64,000 nucleotides of DNA from JBBAGC01 sp964491265 (GCA_964491265.1 CAZBFP010000018.1:9317-73316); one strand, 5' to 3'. Counted from the first letter of the stretch, positions 40,653-50,842 are shown. Numbers and translations are program-made. The notes: generated by a model not told the origin, from the sequence alone.

Positions 40653-41222
40653 TTAATCCGGTTTATTCTCCTTGATAAAGGGTTTAATTAATTCACTGAA
40701 ACGATCGATCTCATCTCCATAGTTCAGAGATCCGGGTGCAAGAATAGAATGGAGAACCAGCCCCATTATATGGATAAAAATTGAACGGGCAAATTCAGGT
40801 GTCAGGTCGAGTTTATCAGCCATTATTTCTGTGTAATGGTCAGAAAAAGTTCGAAATACCCTTTCCGACTCTTCAGGGGGAGATGTTCTTTTCATGTCAA
40901 TGCTGAGAAGCATGAGGTTTTTGTAGTATTCCCCTTTCTCTTTCCAGAAATCGACCATGAGCATAAAACGGTCTGCAGCACTGCCGGTTGTTTCAGCTCT
41001 GCTGATATATTCAGCTGTGTTGATCTCCCCGGCCCGCGATATCATCTGCCCCAGAATACTTTCCTTTGTGGGGAAATAATGGTAGAGTGTTCCGGTTGAA
41101 ACACCGGTTTCGGCAGCGATCTCTTTCATTGTTATGTTTGAATAACCCTTTGTACTGAAGAGGCTGAAACACTTGTCCAGCATCTCCTTTCTGTAATCGT
41201 CATGGTCTACAATTTTAGGCAT
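40653..41222 (-). CDS. TetR-family regulator
   Basis: The 189-residue protein has the helix-turn-helix NITMKEIAAETGVSTGTLYH-YFPTKESIL after MLDKCFSLFSTKGY. The C-terminal ligand domain is of normal size. It is encoded just upstream of the reductase operon on the same strand, separated by a repeat of about 110 bp, and downstream of a GMC oxidoreductase gene. It probably controls one or both. No clear operator dyad stands out near it. Confidence 0.88.
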   Translation of the reverse strand: MPKIVDHDDYRKEMLDKCFSLFSTKGYSNITMKEIAAETGVSTGTLYHYFPTKESILGQMISRAGEINTAEYISRAETTGSAADRFMLMVDFWKEKGEYYKNLMLLSIDMKRTSPPEESERVFRTFSDHYTEIMADKLDLTPEFARSIFIHIMGLVLHSILAPGSLNYGDEIDRFSELIKPFIKENKPD

Positions 41223-41224
41223 TT

Positions 41225-41396
41225 ACCTCACCCCCGCCTTCGGCGCGCCCCTCTCCTCAAGGAGAGGGGCTCCTTGAAAAATAAAGAGGCTGTAATAATT
41301 ATATTGTTTTAATTTTGTAGTATTTATCATTTTCACTCATGGTTTTTTTCTGAGAACTCCCCCTCTCCTTGAGGAGAGGGGGCCGGGGGGTGAGGT
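41225..41396. repeat. inverted-repeat element with two 10-bp hairpins
   Basis: The outer arms are ACCTCACCCCC (41225-41235) and GGGGGGTGAGGT (41385-41396). Inside, GCCCCTCTCC/GGAGAGGGGC (41247-41270) and CCCCCTCTCC/GGAGAGGGGG (41359-41382) are perfect stems with 4-base loops. It fills the gap between the GMC and TetR genes and could terminate the GMC transcript. Similar CCTCACCC words occur near 6320 and 6630. Confidence 0.75.
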
Positions 41397-42694
41397 CACT
41401 TCCCCGCTAAATGCTTTGCCAGCCTTTTAGCCAGACATATAAGTGTCAGTGTCGGCGGCAGCCCCCATGGTTCCGGAATTACTGAGCAGTCGCATACATA
41501 AAGGTTTTCATATCCATTCAGTTTAAGATCGGAATCGAGAAATTCTCCGATTTTAACAGTTCCCCCCGGGTGTGCGGCAAGATACCATGTTTTATATATA
41601 CCTGTTGCGCCGCACTTTTCGAGAATATCTTTTGCTCTTTCATAACCTTTGTTCAGTTTTTCTTTGTCAGCATCTGTAAGATTTTTGCGAACTCCCCCCC
41701 TGTCTGTAAGGCGGCCTGAAAGGTCATCCTTTATTTTAATCATAATGCGCAGGGTGCGGCCTGTTTCAAAAAGACGCCAGAACCTGAAGGACTGGGCTGT
41801 GAAGACCTGGTCTACTGCAAAGGGGAGGGGCATATCTGTCATGACAATCCCCTCTTTGTCAAAGTGGCATCCCGCTGACATGGGTATCTCATCTTTTCGC
41901 GCTTTAACATCTTTTACTTTCCCGCAAACAGTTATGAGGGGGTCGTAGAAAAAATTTTTACCTGTCTCTTTCAGGCCTATACCACGGAGGATCACAGGAG
42001 TTCCTATCCCTCCTGCAGCGATTATTATATTCCCTCCCAGGGCTTTAATGCTTCGTCCTTTATGTTTAAACTCAACACCAACAGCCTTTTCCCCTTCAAA
42101 AAGAATTTTGTCAACTCTGGCATTGTTGATTATCTCCGCCCCCTTTGAGAGTGCCTCATCAACGTACATCTTCGCAGTCCACTTAACACCTTTTGGGTCG
42201 CCGTAGTATCCGAACCGGTCTCCGGGGCTCCATTTTTCCTGGTACATGAATTTTTCAATGAGCTTCCAGTCATAACCCAGAGATTTGGCACTCTCCATTA
42301 TCGTTGATGCCATGGGTGTTATCATCGCAGGTTTAAGAGGGGCAATTGGAAGCTCTTTACGGGCCTCCTTCTCTTCTTTAGTGACATCAATGCCGTATTT
42401 TAAAAGCATCTTATGGGGTACAGGGAAACAGGTTGCGTAATAGAACATGGAGCTTCCCCCTGTTGTTATCCCCCGCACCATGCCGAGGAAGTTGCGCCAC
42501 ACTATGAGGAGTCCTTTCCCCGGCCAGCACTGTTCCCTTATATATCTCCAGAGAGACCCTGTTACAGGTCCGCCCGGACCCCATTCGAGTATAAGGACTT
42601 TTTTATTCTTACTGCTCAGTTCTTTAGCCAGGGTAGCGCCCCCCGGCCCTGAGCCAACAATGATTGCGTCATAGTTTTGAGAGATTGTTTCCAT
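41396..42694 (-). CDS. GMC-type FAD-dependent oxidoreductase
   Basis: The 432-residue flavoprotein starts YDAIIVGSGPGGATLAKELS, the FAD fold. The GMC signature follows at about residue 75 (GITTGGSSMFYYATCF), then NIIIAAGGIGTPVILRGIG and the C-terminal active-site region YLAAHPGGTVKIG with CDCSVIPEPWGLPPTLTLIC. GMC enzymes oxidise alcohols, sugars or sterols. The usual catalytic His in H-P-G-G-T is present. It is upstream of the TetR and reductase operon on the same strand. The substrate is unknown; it may feed the same pathway. Confidence 0.85.
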   Translation of the reverse strand: METISQNYDAIIVGSGPGGATLAKELSSKNKKVLILEWGPGGPVTGSLWRYIREQCWPGKGLLIVWRNFLGMVRGITTGGSSMFYYATCFPVPHKMLLKYGIDVTKEEKEARKELPIAPLKPAMITPMASTIMESAKSLGYDWKLIEKFMYQEKWSPGDRFGYYGDPKGVKWTAKMYVDEALSKGAEIINNARVDKILFEGEKAVGVEFKHKGRSIKALGGNIIIAAGGIGTPVILRGIGLKETGKNFFYDPLITVCGKVKDVKARKDEIPMSAGCHFDKEGIVMTDMPLPFAVDQVFTAQSFRFWRLFETGRTLRIMIKIKDDLSGRLTDRGGVRKNLTDADKEKLNKGYERAKDILEKCGATGIYKTWYLAAHPGGTVKIGEFLDSDLKLNGYENLYVCDCSVIPEPWGLPPTLTLICLAKRLAKHLAGK

Positions 42695-43055
42695 GGTTAC
42701 CCCGCCTTATTTACTCTGTTATTTCCCTCTTTCCGGATAGTCTGGATTGATTAAGGGAATTTATATTTTATTTATTTCGAACAGTCAATATAAAATAATA
42801 CTATTACGATTTAAAGTCAAGCATTTAAGCTTGGAATTCCCCGGGCCTGTATTTTCCCCATTGTATTGCCGGGAACTAATAAAAATGGTATTATGAGATT
42901 CCCGCCTTTGCGGGAATGACAAAGAACAGATTACTCAAATCGTGAAATGATATATTTTTTCTCAATCTTTACGCTTGACTGAAAAGCAGATTGAAGTATA
43001 ATATATATAAGTTGATTGCGAATGAGGATTATGAGTATTAATAGAGGATTTATAT
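42695..43055. other. spacer between divergent genes with one GCGGGAATGACA repeat
   Basis: This spacer must hold the promoters of the GMC gene and the hybrid kinase. ATGAGATTCCCGCC and TTTGCGGGAATGACAAAG near 42892-42922 form a short palindrome of the family seen at 33956 and in MITE family 2. Nothing else is recognised. Confidence 0.55.
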
Positions 43056-46000
43056 ATGATTTTACCTTTCGGCAGTTTACGACCTGAAATAACTGATGAA
43101 ATTATTCAGAAGTGGCAGAGGATTGTTGATCTCCTGGGGAGGATTACATCTGTTTCTGCAGCTCTGGTAACCAGGTTTACAGATGAGTATCTTGAGATAT
43201 TTGTTTCCAGCGATTCAGAGAGAAACCCCTTTAACAGGAATGACAGGTCAGAATTAAATACAGGGCATTATTGTGAAGAGGTGGTAAAAACCGGAACCCC
43301 CATGGTGGTGGATGATGCCCTTAATGATCCTAAATGGCAGAACAGCCCCGATGTTGAACTGGGCATGACATATTATTTCGGTTATCCCGTAAAATGGCCC
43401 GATGGCGATCCCTTTGGAACAATCTGTATACTTGACAGTACTTATGAGAATAAGTCCCAGGATCTGCCCGATCTTTTTGCCGAGTTCAGCAGAATACTTG
43501 AATCTGATCTTGCCGGACTTTATGAAAAAATTGAACGGGAAAATCTTATTACTCAGCTTGAAAATCAGAAGGGTGTGCTTAATCTGATTTTTGATAATGC
43601 GCCAATAGTTATGATGCTTCTTGATGAGGAAGGGCAGATTCAGAATATTAATTACTCAAACAGGAATGACAGCTTTGATGATAGTGAATTTTTTCTCCAT
43701 CTTTTAAGCAGAAAATTCCAGGAGTGCATTAATTTAAAGGACATGAACTGGCTGGAAAAACCTGAGTGTCATGCCTGCGGAGTCTGCCCTGTAGTAAACC
43801 GGACACTGAAAGAATCAGGAATTGTGAATAAGTCTGAAGGCCGTGTATCAGTGGGACTTGATGGCAGGATATTTATCAGGGATGTTCTTTTTTCGGTAAA
43901 CAGGCTTGAGCTCGATAAGAGGTCCAGAATTCTTGTAAGCATTGATGATGTAACTGAGCTGAAAAAACTTGCAGGCATTATAGAGGATTCGGAAAAATAT
44001 CACAGAATTCTTTTTGAGAAGGCTCCCCTCGGCATTATAAGGTTTAATCCTGAAGGGACAATCGTTGATGTAAATGAACGAGGCCTGGAAATACTGAATC
44101 TTCCCCGCAATGCGGTGATGAAAAAGACCATCAGTGATATCCCCTTTAGTGAGCTGGAAACCATTCTTGTCTCAGCTATTGACGGCATGGCCGGATCTTT
44201 CAGAGGGGAGGTAAAATCAAAGGATGGCAAAACTTCACTAAACGTGAAATCTTACTTTAATCCGCTAACACCGGGAAACACTCCATCTGATGTTGTTGTA
44301 TTTTTTGAAGATACAGTTATCGCGAAGGAATCCCCTGAACAGTCCTCTGAGCTAATTACCGGAGAGGACATTGCTAATGAGCAAAACAGAGGTGTCCTTG
44401 TTTTGAGGGATATGAAACATCAGCAGCGCACCCTTGCTGAAATGAAAAAAATGTCTGATGCCCTGGACCAGGCTGCTGATATTGTTTTTATAACAGATAT
44501 TAATGGCAATATTGAATATGTTAACAGCGCCTTTGAAAGGATAACAGGCTTTTCCAGGGAAGAAGCTATTGGCGCGAAGCCGAGCATTTTAAAATCGGGA
44601 GAAATGGACCCTTCATATTATACTAAAGTATGGGATACTATTCTTGCCGGAGAATCTATAAGGTCTGAAGTAATAAACAGGAGAAAGGACGGCAATGTTT
44701 TTTATTATGATCAGACAATTACACCTATCAAAGATGAGAGTAATGAGATAAAGTATTTTGTTTCCACGGGTAAGGATATAACAGACAAGAAAGAGGTGGA
44801 GGAGGCCCTGAAGACCAGTGAGATGCAGATGCGTCTATTTATTAAGTATACCCCTGCTGCTATTGCAATGTTTGATACTGAAATGAGGTATCTTGCCGCA
44901 AGTGAAAGGTGGTATCAGGACTATGGTCTTGCAGATGAGGAAATTATTGGAAGAACACATTATGAAGTATTCCCTGAAATTGACAGGATGGATGAGTGGA
45001 AGGATATTCATAAGAGATGTTTGTCCGGTGAAAGTATGCAAAGAGAGAGCGACCGTTTTGAACGTGAAAACGGTGCTGTTGACTGGCTAAAATGGGAAAT
45101 TCACCCCTGGCTGAAAAATGCCGGTACAGTGGGGGGGATTATAATTTTTACAGAAGTGATAACAGAAAAAGTTGAGGCGGAAAAAATAATAAACCTGGAG
45201 CGTCAAAAGGCGCAGCAATATCTCGATATTGCCGGTACTATTTTTGTTGTGATCAACAGGGATGGAGTTACCGAACTGGTGAACCAGAAGGGGTGTGAAA
45301 TTACCGGTTATAAAGAGGAGGAGTTACTTGGTAAAGGATGGTTTGATCTGCTGCTTCTTCCAGAGGACAGAGAAGGGTTTAGAGTTGCTTTTAAACGTAT
45401 GATGAACGGGTATATAGAGGAATATTCCCATGCAGAAAATTTTATTATTACAAAGAGCGGTGACCTGAGATTTATTGCATGGAACAATACACTGATAAAA
45501 GATGAAGAAGGTAATATTACAGGAACACTCAGTTCCGGAAACGATATTACAGAGAAAAAAGCAGCAGAAGAGGAGATTCTAAGGCTCAATCAGGAGCTTG
45601 AGGAGAGGGTCTATATGAGGACTCTGGAACTCAATGATGCTGTTAAAGCCCTGAAGGACAGCGAAGAGAGTGCTGTCTTTATGAAGGAGGTGGCCTCAAC
45701 GGCAAATGCTGCCTCAACAACTGAGGAGGTTTTTCAGGTTACTCTGGATCTGGCCTGCAGATATATAAACTGGCAGGCGGGGCATGTGTATTTTTATTCA
45801 AAACAGAGCGGCAAACTTATTTCATCTAATATATGGTTTTTTAATGACAGTAACAGCTATGATGAACTGATAAAGGCTACATCTCAGATGGATTTTCTTC
45901 CGGGTGTGGGGCTGCCTGGCAGAATATACAGTTCAGGGAAGCCGGAGTGGATATCAGATATTTATGAAGCGGATAATTTTTTCAGAAAGAATTTAAGCCA

Positions 46001-49000
46001 TGATCTGGGCGTGCGTGCAGCTTTCGGATTTCCAGTTATTGTGAATAATGAGGTAGAAGCTGTTGTTGAGTTCTTTTCAAAAGATGCTGTACCTGTTGAC
46101 AGGACAATAATTGATCTGATGTCCGATGCGGGTATTCAGCTCGGTTATGTTATTGAGAGAAAAAATGTTGAGATCGCCCTGCGTGAAAGTGAAAGCAAAT
46201 TTAAAACCATATTTAATGAAAATATTCATTTCTTTTTAGGGTTTATGAGCACAGATGGGATTCTCCTGGACGTGAATAACGCTGCCATCTCTTTTGCAGG
46301 GGTAAAATATGAAGATGTGGTTAATAAACCATTTATTGATGGGCCATGGTGGGATAACTCTCCGGAGGATAGGGAAAAGCTGGAAAGCGCCACCATAGCA
46401 GCTTCAAAAGGGGAATCGTCAGCATTTGAAGTAACCCATTTTGACAGTAATGGGGAAGCACACCATGTGGACTTTCTCCTTTCCCCGGTTAAGGATAAGA
46501 ACGGGGAGGTGAGTTTTTTAATACCTTCAGGTTTTGACATTACTGACAGGAAAAAATCCCTTGAGGAGAGGGACAGGCTTTTAAAGGAGATGCGGAAAAG
46601 GGTAAAAGAGATAAACTGTCTTTATAGAATCTCTGATTCAATACAGAGTAATGATGATACGGATAATGTTTTCAGGTATGCGGTAAATGTTATCCCTCTT
46701 AGCTGGCAGTATCCGGAAATTGCTGTGGCGCGTATAGTTTATGATGGAAAGGAATATTATACAGACAGATATGATGATGCAGTGAGCATGATGGCAAGTG
46801 ATATTGTGGTGGATGGCGGATTGGCGGGGGTGGTTGAGGTTTACTACCTTGATGAGGTTCAGGAGGCTGATGAAGGCCCTTTCCTTAATCAGGAGAGGGA
46901 CCTTATTGACGGTGTATCACATCTTTTCAGTCTTATGATTAAAAGAAAACTTGCCCAGGAGGAGCTTAAAAAAGCTATAGAGGATGCTGAGTCATCAAAC
47001 AGGGCAAAGAGTGAGTTTCTGGCTAACATGAGTCATGAAATCCGGACACCCATGAACGCGATTATGGGTATGAATTATCTCCTTAAAAAAACTGATCTTA
47101 ATCCGAAGCAGAGGGACTATGTTTACAAAATTGATTTATCAGCCCAGTCGCTGCTTGGAATAATAAATGATATACTCGACCTCTCGAAAATAGAGGCGGG
47201 CAGACTGGAGCTGGAGAATATAGATTTTACTCTTCAGGATATTATGATAAACCTGTCAAATATGGTGGGACTGCGGGCAAGGGAAAAGGGGCTTGAATTT
47301 GTTATTTCCATAGATAACCGTATTCCCAGAATCCTTAAAGGTGACCCTTTAAGGCTGGGGCAGATCCTTCTTAATCTTGCGAATAATGCTGTAAAATTTA
47401 CTGACAATGGTGAGATCCTTGTGGAGGTTTCCGCTGAGGATTTTAACGATAGCGGAGTGGTAATTAAATTTTCAGTAAGTGATACCGGTATTGGACTTAA
47501 AGAGGAGGAGATGGAGCGTCTTTTCCAGCCCTTTATGCAGGCGGATTCTTCTACTACAAGGAAGTTCGGAGGTACAGGGCTTGGTCTTGCAATAAGTAAA
47601 CGTCTTGTGGAGATGATGGATGGGGTAATCGGGTTAAAAAGTGAATATGGGAAGGGGAGTGTTTTTTATTTTTCTGCTGTTTTTGGAGTATCATCTGACA
47701 AAAGGGAGAGCCTGGTTGTTCCCGGTATTTTAAAAAACAGGAAAGCTCTTGTTGTTGATGATAATAAAACCGCCTGCAGGGTAATGACCTCATATCTTGA
47801 AAAATTTTCTTTTAAAACAAAAGTCTGCTTCAGCGGCGAGGAGGCAATTGAAGAACTTGTAAGAACCGCTATAAGCGGAGATGAGCCTTACAGCTTCGCT
47901 TTTATTGACTGGGAAATGACCGGGATTAATGGAATCGAAACTTCACGAATTATTGTTGAAAGTGAAGAGATTGGTATTAAGCCGAGAATAATAATTGTTA
48001 CAGGTTATGAGCAGGAGGAGATATATACAGAGTCAAAAGAGATGGGGCTGGACGGGTTTATAATGAAGCCTGTTACCTCTTCCCAGCTTTTTAATGTGAT
48101 TATGGATGTGGCTGCCAATAAGGGTTTTGACGGAACAGAGGAAACCCCCTGGGAGTATGTACCTGAAGGGCTTGATGAAATACGGGGCTATTCAATACTC
48201 CTTGTTGAAGATAATGAAATAAACCAGGAGGTTGCACGGGAGCTCCTTGAAGGTGAAGGCTTTATTGTTGATACAGTCTCAAATGGCGAGGAGGCTGTAA
48301 ATGCAGTTTTAAATATAGGGAAACAATATAATATTGTACTTATGGATCTTCAGATGCCGGTAATGAGCGGCTATGAAGCTGCTGTAAAAATACGGGAAAC
48401 AGTTAAGGAATCTGAACTTCCAATTATCGCCATGACAGCGGATGTGGCACCCGATATCAGGGAGAAAGTTCAGGAACATGGCATGAATGGTTATGTGAGC
48501 AAGCCTATTGACACAGTGGAGCTTTATAAAACTATGATTGAACTTCTCAGTACAAATAAGGGGGGTGTTTCAAGAATGAAGTACAGAGGGAAACCTTCTT
48601 ATGATGCAGGGTTTTCCGGTCTTTACGGATTTAACCAGTCTAAAGGGCTTAGGCTTGTTTCAGGCAATCGGCTGCTGTACAGAAAACTGCTGGCAGAATT
48701 CAGCGCGTCATATTCCGGCGCTTCACAAAAGATGGAGATTCTTTTTAGAGAAAACCGTTTTGATGAGCTTAAATATTTTATTCATACACTTAAGGGTGTG
48801 GCAGGAAACCTGGGGGGAGTAATGATCCCCGGTATGGCGGATGAAATAATGAGCGCCATTAATAGGAAAGATATTGGATCTGCGGGGGATTTGCTGATAA
48901 AACTGGGGCTTGAAGTTGATTCTGCAGTAGAGTCGGTAAATCTTCTGGTCCTATCCCCGGAGCCTCCGGTAAAAGGCGCAGAATATAATCCCGAAGCAGT

Positions 49001-49211
49001 AAAAGCATTACTTTCCCGTATCCTTATTCTTCTTGACAGTGATCACGGGGAAGCTCTTGACAAACTGGAGCTGCTTCAGTCTCTTGTTGGTGAAACAGAG
49101 CATGCTGCTTCTATTGATGAACTTGCTTCCAGTCTTAACAGCTTTGATACAGACAGAAGCAGAGATATTATTAAATCATTATTTTATAAGTTGAGTCGGG
49201 AGGTTATATGA
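43056..49211 (+). CDS. giant hybrid sensor histidine kinase (GAF/PAS array, HisKA, HATPase, two REC, HPt)
   Basis: The protein has 2051 residues and no membrane segment. The domains in order are: GAF (1-165), a PAS-like segment with CHACGVC (about 180-310), four further PAS domains to about 850 (for example FSREEAIGAKPSILKSGEMD), a GAF near 885-1030, a PAS near 1035-1165 and a GAF-like segment to 1290. HisKA follows with H1327 in MSHEIRTPMNA, then HATPase (NLANNAVKF, DTGIGL, GGTGLGLAISKR), REC1 (D1618 in FIDWEM), REC2 (D1764 in LMDLQMPVMSG) and HPt (H1910 in FIHTLKGVAGN). It is a cytoplasmic phosphorelay. Its stop overlaps the HD-GYP regulator, the obvious output. Confidence 0.93.
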   Translation: MILPFGSLRPEITDEIIQKWQRIVDLLGRITSVSAALVTRFTDEYLEIFVSSDSERNPFNRNDRSELNTGHYCEEVVKTGTPMVVDDALNDPKWQNSPDVELGMTYYFGYPVKWPDGDPFGTICILDSTYENKSQDLPDLFAEFSRILESDLAGLYEKIERENLITQLENQKGVLNLIFDNAPIVMMLLDEEGQIQNINYSNRNDSFDDSEFFLHLLSRKFQECINLKDMNWLEKPECHACGVCPVVNRTLKESGIVNKSEGRVSVGLDGRIFIRDVLFSVNRLELDKRSRILVSIDDVTELKKLAGIIEDSEKYHRILFEKAPLGIIRFNPEGTIVDVNERGLEILNLPRNAVMKKTISDIPFSELETILVSAIDGMAGSFRGEVKSKDGKTSLNVKSYFNPLTPGNTPSDVVVFFEDTVIAKESPEQSSELITGEDIANEQNRGVLVLRDMKHQQRTLAEMKKMSDALDQAADIVFITDINGNIEYVNSAFERITGFSREEAIGAKPSILKSGEMDPSYYTKVWDTILAGESIRSEVINRRKDGNVFYYDQTITPIKDESNEIKYFVSTGKDITDKKEVEEALKTSEMQMRLFIKYTPAAIAMFDTEMRYLAASERWYQDYGLADEEIIGRTHYEVFPEIDRMDEWKDIHKRCLSGESMQRESDRFERENGAVDWLKWEIHPWLKNAGTVGGIIIFTEVITEKVEAEKIINLERQKAQQYLDIAGTIFVVINRDGVTELVNQKGCEITGYKEEELLGKGWFDLLLLPEDREGFRVAFKRMMNGYIEEYSHAENFIITKSGDLRFIAWNNTLIKDEEGNITGTLSSGNDITEKKAAEEEILRLNQELEERVYMRTLELNDAVKALKDSEESAVFMKEVASTANAASTTEEVFQVTLDLACRYINWQAGHVYFYSKQSGKLISSNIWFFNDSNSYDELIKATSQMDFLPGVGLPGRIYSSGKPEWISDIYEADNFFRKNLSHDLGVRAAFGFPVIVNNEVEAVVEFFSKDAVPVDRTIIDLMSDAGIQLGYVIERKNVEIALRESESKFKTIFNENIHFFLGFMSTDGILLDVNNAAISFAGVKYEDVVNKPFIDGPWWDNSPEDREKLESATIAASKGESSAFEVTHFDSNGEAHHVDFLLSPVKDKNGEVSFLIPSGFDITDRKKSLEERDRLLKEMRKRVKEINCLYRISDSIQSNDDTDNVFRYAVNVIPLSWQYPEIAVARIVYDGKEYYTDRYDDAVSMMASDIVVDGGLAGVVEVYYLDEVQEADEGPFLNQERDLIDGVSHLFSLMIKRKLAQEELKKAIEDAESSNRAKSEFLANMSHEIRTPMNAIMGMNYLLKKTDLNPKQRDYVYKIDLSAQSLLGIINDILDLSKIEAGRLELENIDFTLQDIMINLSNMVGLRAREKGLEFVISIDNRIPRILKGDPLRLGQILLNLANNAVKFTDNGEILVEVSAEDFNDSGVVIKFSVSDTGIGLKEEEMERLFQPFMQADSSTTRKFGGTGLGLAISKRLVEMMDGVIGLKSEYGKGSVFYFSAVFGVSSDKRESLVVPGILKNRKALVVDDNKTACRVMTSYLEKFSFKTKVCFSGEEAIEELVRTAISGDEPYSFAFIDWEMTGINGIETSRIIVESEEIGIKPRIIIVTGYEQEEIYTESKEMGLDGFIMKPVTSSQLFNVIMDVAANKGFDGTEETPWEYVPEGLDEIRGYSILLVEDNEINQEVARELLEGEGFIVDTVSNGEEAVNAVLNIGKQYNIVLMDLQMPVMSGYEAAVKIRETVKESELPIIAMTADVAPDIREKVQEHGMNGYVSKPIDTVELYKTMIELLSTNKGGVSRMKYRGKPSYDAGFSGLYGFNQSKGLRLVSGNRLLYRKLLAEFSASYSGASQKMEILFRENRFDELKYFIHTLKGVAGNLGGVMIPGMADEIMSAINRKDIGSAGDLLIKLGLEVDSAVESVNLLVLSPEPPVKGAEYNPEAVKALLSRILILLDSDHGEALDKLELLQSLVGETEHAASIDELASSLNSFDTDRSRDIIKSLFYKLSREVI

Positions 49212-50230
49212 CAGTAAAACCGAAAATTCTGGTTGTTGATGATATTCCCGGAAACATCCAGATTATTATGCAGGCAATCAAGGATGAATATTCAGTTATT
49301 GCCGCCACTTCCGGGGATAAGGCCCTTGCTCTTGCTTCAGCAGACCCGGCTCCATCAATAATTCTTCTGGATGTAATGATGCCCGGTATGGACGGTTATG
49401 AGGTATGCCGCAGGCTTAAAGAGAATGAAAAGACCAGGGGAATCCCTGTAATGTTTATTACCACTCTTGATGAGGACATCAATGAGGGGAAAGGGCTTGA
49501 CCTTGGTGCTGTTGATTATATTGCCAAGCCTATTAACCCGGCACTTGTAAAGAAGCGGATAAGAAACCAGCTTGAACTTAAACAACACAGGGATCATCTT
49601 GAAGGCCTTGTTCGGGAGAGAACTGCACAGATTCACAACACCAGGCTTGAGATTATAAGAATGCTGGGGCGGGCGGCGGAATATAAGGATAATGAAACAG
49701 GTACGCATATTATAAGGATGAGTAAATATTGTCATGTCATGGCCCTTGCTTACGGATTGAGTGAACACGAGGCGGAGGTTCTGCTTAATGCAGCACCAAT
49801 GCACGATGTAGGTAAAATAGGGATACCTGACAAAATACTGCAGAAACCGGGCCCACTTGATGAGGATGAGTGGAAGATAATGAGACGTCATGCCTATATG
49901 GGGCATCTGATAATAGGCAAACACGATTCAGAAATTCTTACAGCTGCTGCTGTAATCGCGCACCAGCATCATGAAAAATGGAACGGGGGAGGTTACCCCG
50001 GAGGATTGAAGGGTGAAGAGATAGATTTTTTCAGCAGGATAGCCGCCCTTGCTGATGTTTTTGATGCAGTGACAAGCAAGCGGGTTTATAAAGAACCCTG
50101 GCCCCTGGATGATGCTCTTGAGTTGATAAAAAAGGAGAGTGGAGAGCACTTTGACCCCGCTGTAGTTGATTCTTTTTTTAAGGCACTCCCGGAGATTTTG
50201 AAGATAATGGAAGAATATGGAGATGAATAG
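49208..50230 (+). CDS. response regulator with HD-GYP phosphodiesterase domain
   Basis: The 340-residue protein has an N-terminal REC domain (DD of VVDDIPGN, phosphoacceptor D55 in LLDVMMPGMDGYE, K in YIAKPINP), a short coiled linker, then an HD-GYP domain with H199-D200 in MHDVGKIGIPD and G262-Y263-P264. HD-GYP proteins hydrolyse cyclic di-GMP. The gene overlaps the kinase gene by 4 bp, so the pair forms one signalling unit: phosphorelay in, c-di-GMP breakdown out. Its own ribosome binding site is GGGAGG. Confidence 0.95.
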   Translation: MTVKPKILVVDDIPGNIQIIMQAIKDEYSVIAATSGDKALALASADPAPSIILLDVMMPGMDGYEVCRRLKENEKTRGIPVMFITTLDEDINEGKGLDLGAVDYIAKPINPALVKKRIRNQLELKQHRDHLEGLVRERTAQIHNTRLEIIRMLGRAAEYKDNETGTHIIRMSKYCHVMALAYGLSEHEAEVLLNAAPMHDVGKIGIPDKILQKPGPLDEDEWKIMRRHAYMGHLIIGKHDSEILTAAAVIAHQHHEKWNGGGYPGGLKGEEIDFFSRIAALADVFDAVTSKRVYKEPWPLDDALELIKKESGEHFDPAVVDSFFKALPEILKIMEEYGDE

Positions 50231-50272
50231 GTTTATTTTTATAGCGGATTTATCAGGAAAGAGGATTGATAT

Positions 50273-50830
50273 ATGAGCGCAGAAATATTAGGACTTCTCT
50301 TTGTCTTTTTTGCCAGGGTTTTAGATGTATCCATGGGAACATTCAGGATAATACTTATTTCCCGCGGGTATATCCGCATAGCACCTTTTCTGGGGTTTGT
50401 GGAAATATTGATATGGATAACTGCCCTGGGGCATGTACTTAATAATTTAACAGGTGTCATGAGTTACGTAGCCTATGCTGCAGGTTTTGCCACAGGGAAT
50501 TTTGTGGGGATGAAGCTTGAGTCACTTATATCTATAGGTTACCAGTCTATAAGGATAATCACAACAGAAAAGATAACTGCGCTTCCTCTTACTCTCCGTG
50601 AGGAGGGATTTGGAATTACTACTGTTGCTGCAAGAGGTATGAAAGGGGAGGTGCAGCTTATTTACACCACTGCAGCAAGGGGTAGAGTAAATAAGCTTCT
50701 TGAGATTGTGGAAACACTTGAGCCTAAGGCTTTTGTTACAATTGAGGATGTAAGGTCGTTTAAATCAGGTTTTATTATAAAAAATGAATTTTTCCAGAAA
50801 TTCGGGAGAGCTACCCTGGGGAGAAAATAA
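50273..50830 (+). CDS. UPF0316/DUF2179 membrane protein
   Basis: The 185-residue protein has about three N-terminal membrane helices, starting LLFVFFARVLDVSMGTFRII, then a cytoplasmic DUF2179 domain (GFGITTVAARGMKGEVQLIY). This matches the UPF0316 family (YebE-like), whose function is unknown. It follows the HD-GYP gene by 42 bp and may be co-transcribed. A hairpin that includes its stop codon (50818-50842) may terminate the operon. Confidence 0.85.
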   Translation: MSAEILGLLFVFFARVLDVSMGTFRIILISRGYIRIAPFLGFVEILIWITALGHVLNNLTGVMSYVAYAAGFATGNFVGMKLESLISIGYQSIRIITTEKITALPLTLREEGFGITTVAARGMKGEVQLIYTTAARGRVNKLLEIVETLEPKAFVTIEDVRSFKSGFIIKNEFFQKFGRATLGRK

Positions 50831-50842
50831 TTTTCTCTCCCC
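50818..50842 (+). terminator. possible terminator overlapping the UPF0316 stop codon
   Basis: GGGGAGAAAA and TTTTCTCTCCCC pair around TAA with a small bulge; the loop is the stop codon of the gene. The stem is fair and the T-run lies inside the stem, so function is uncertain. Confidence 0.4.
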
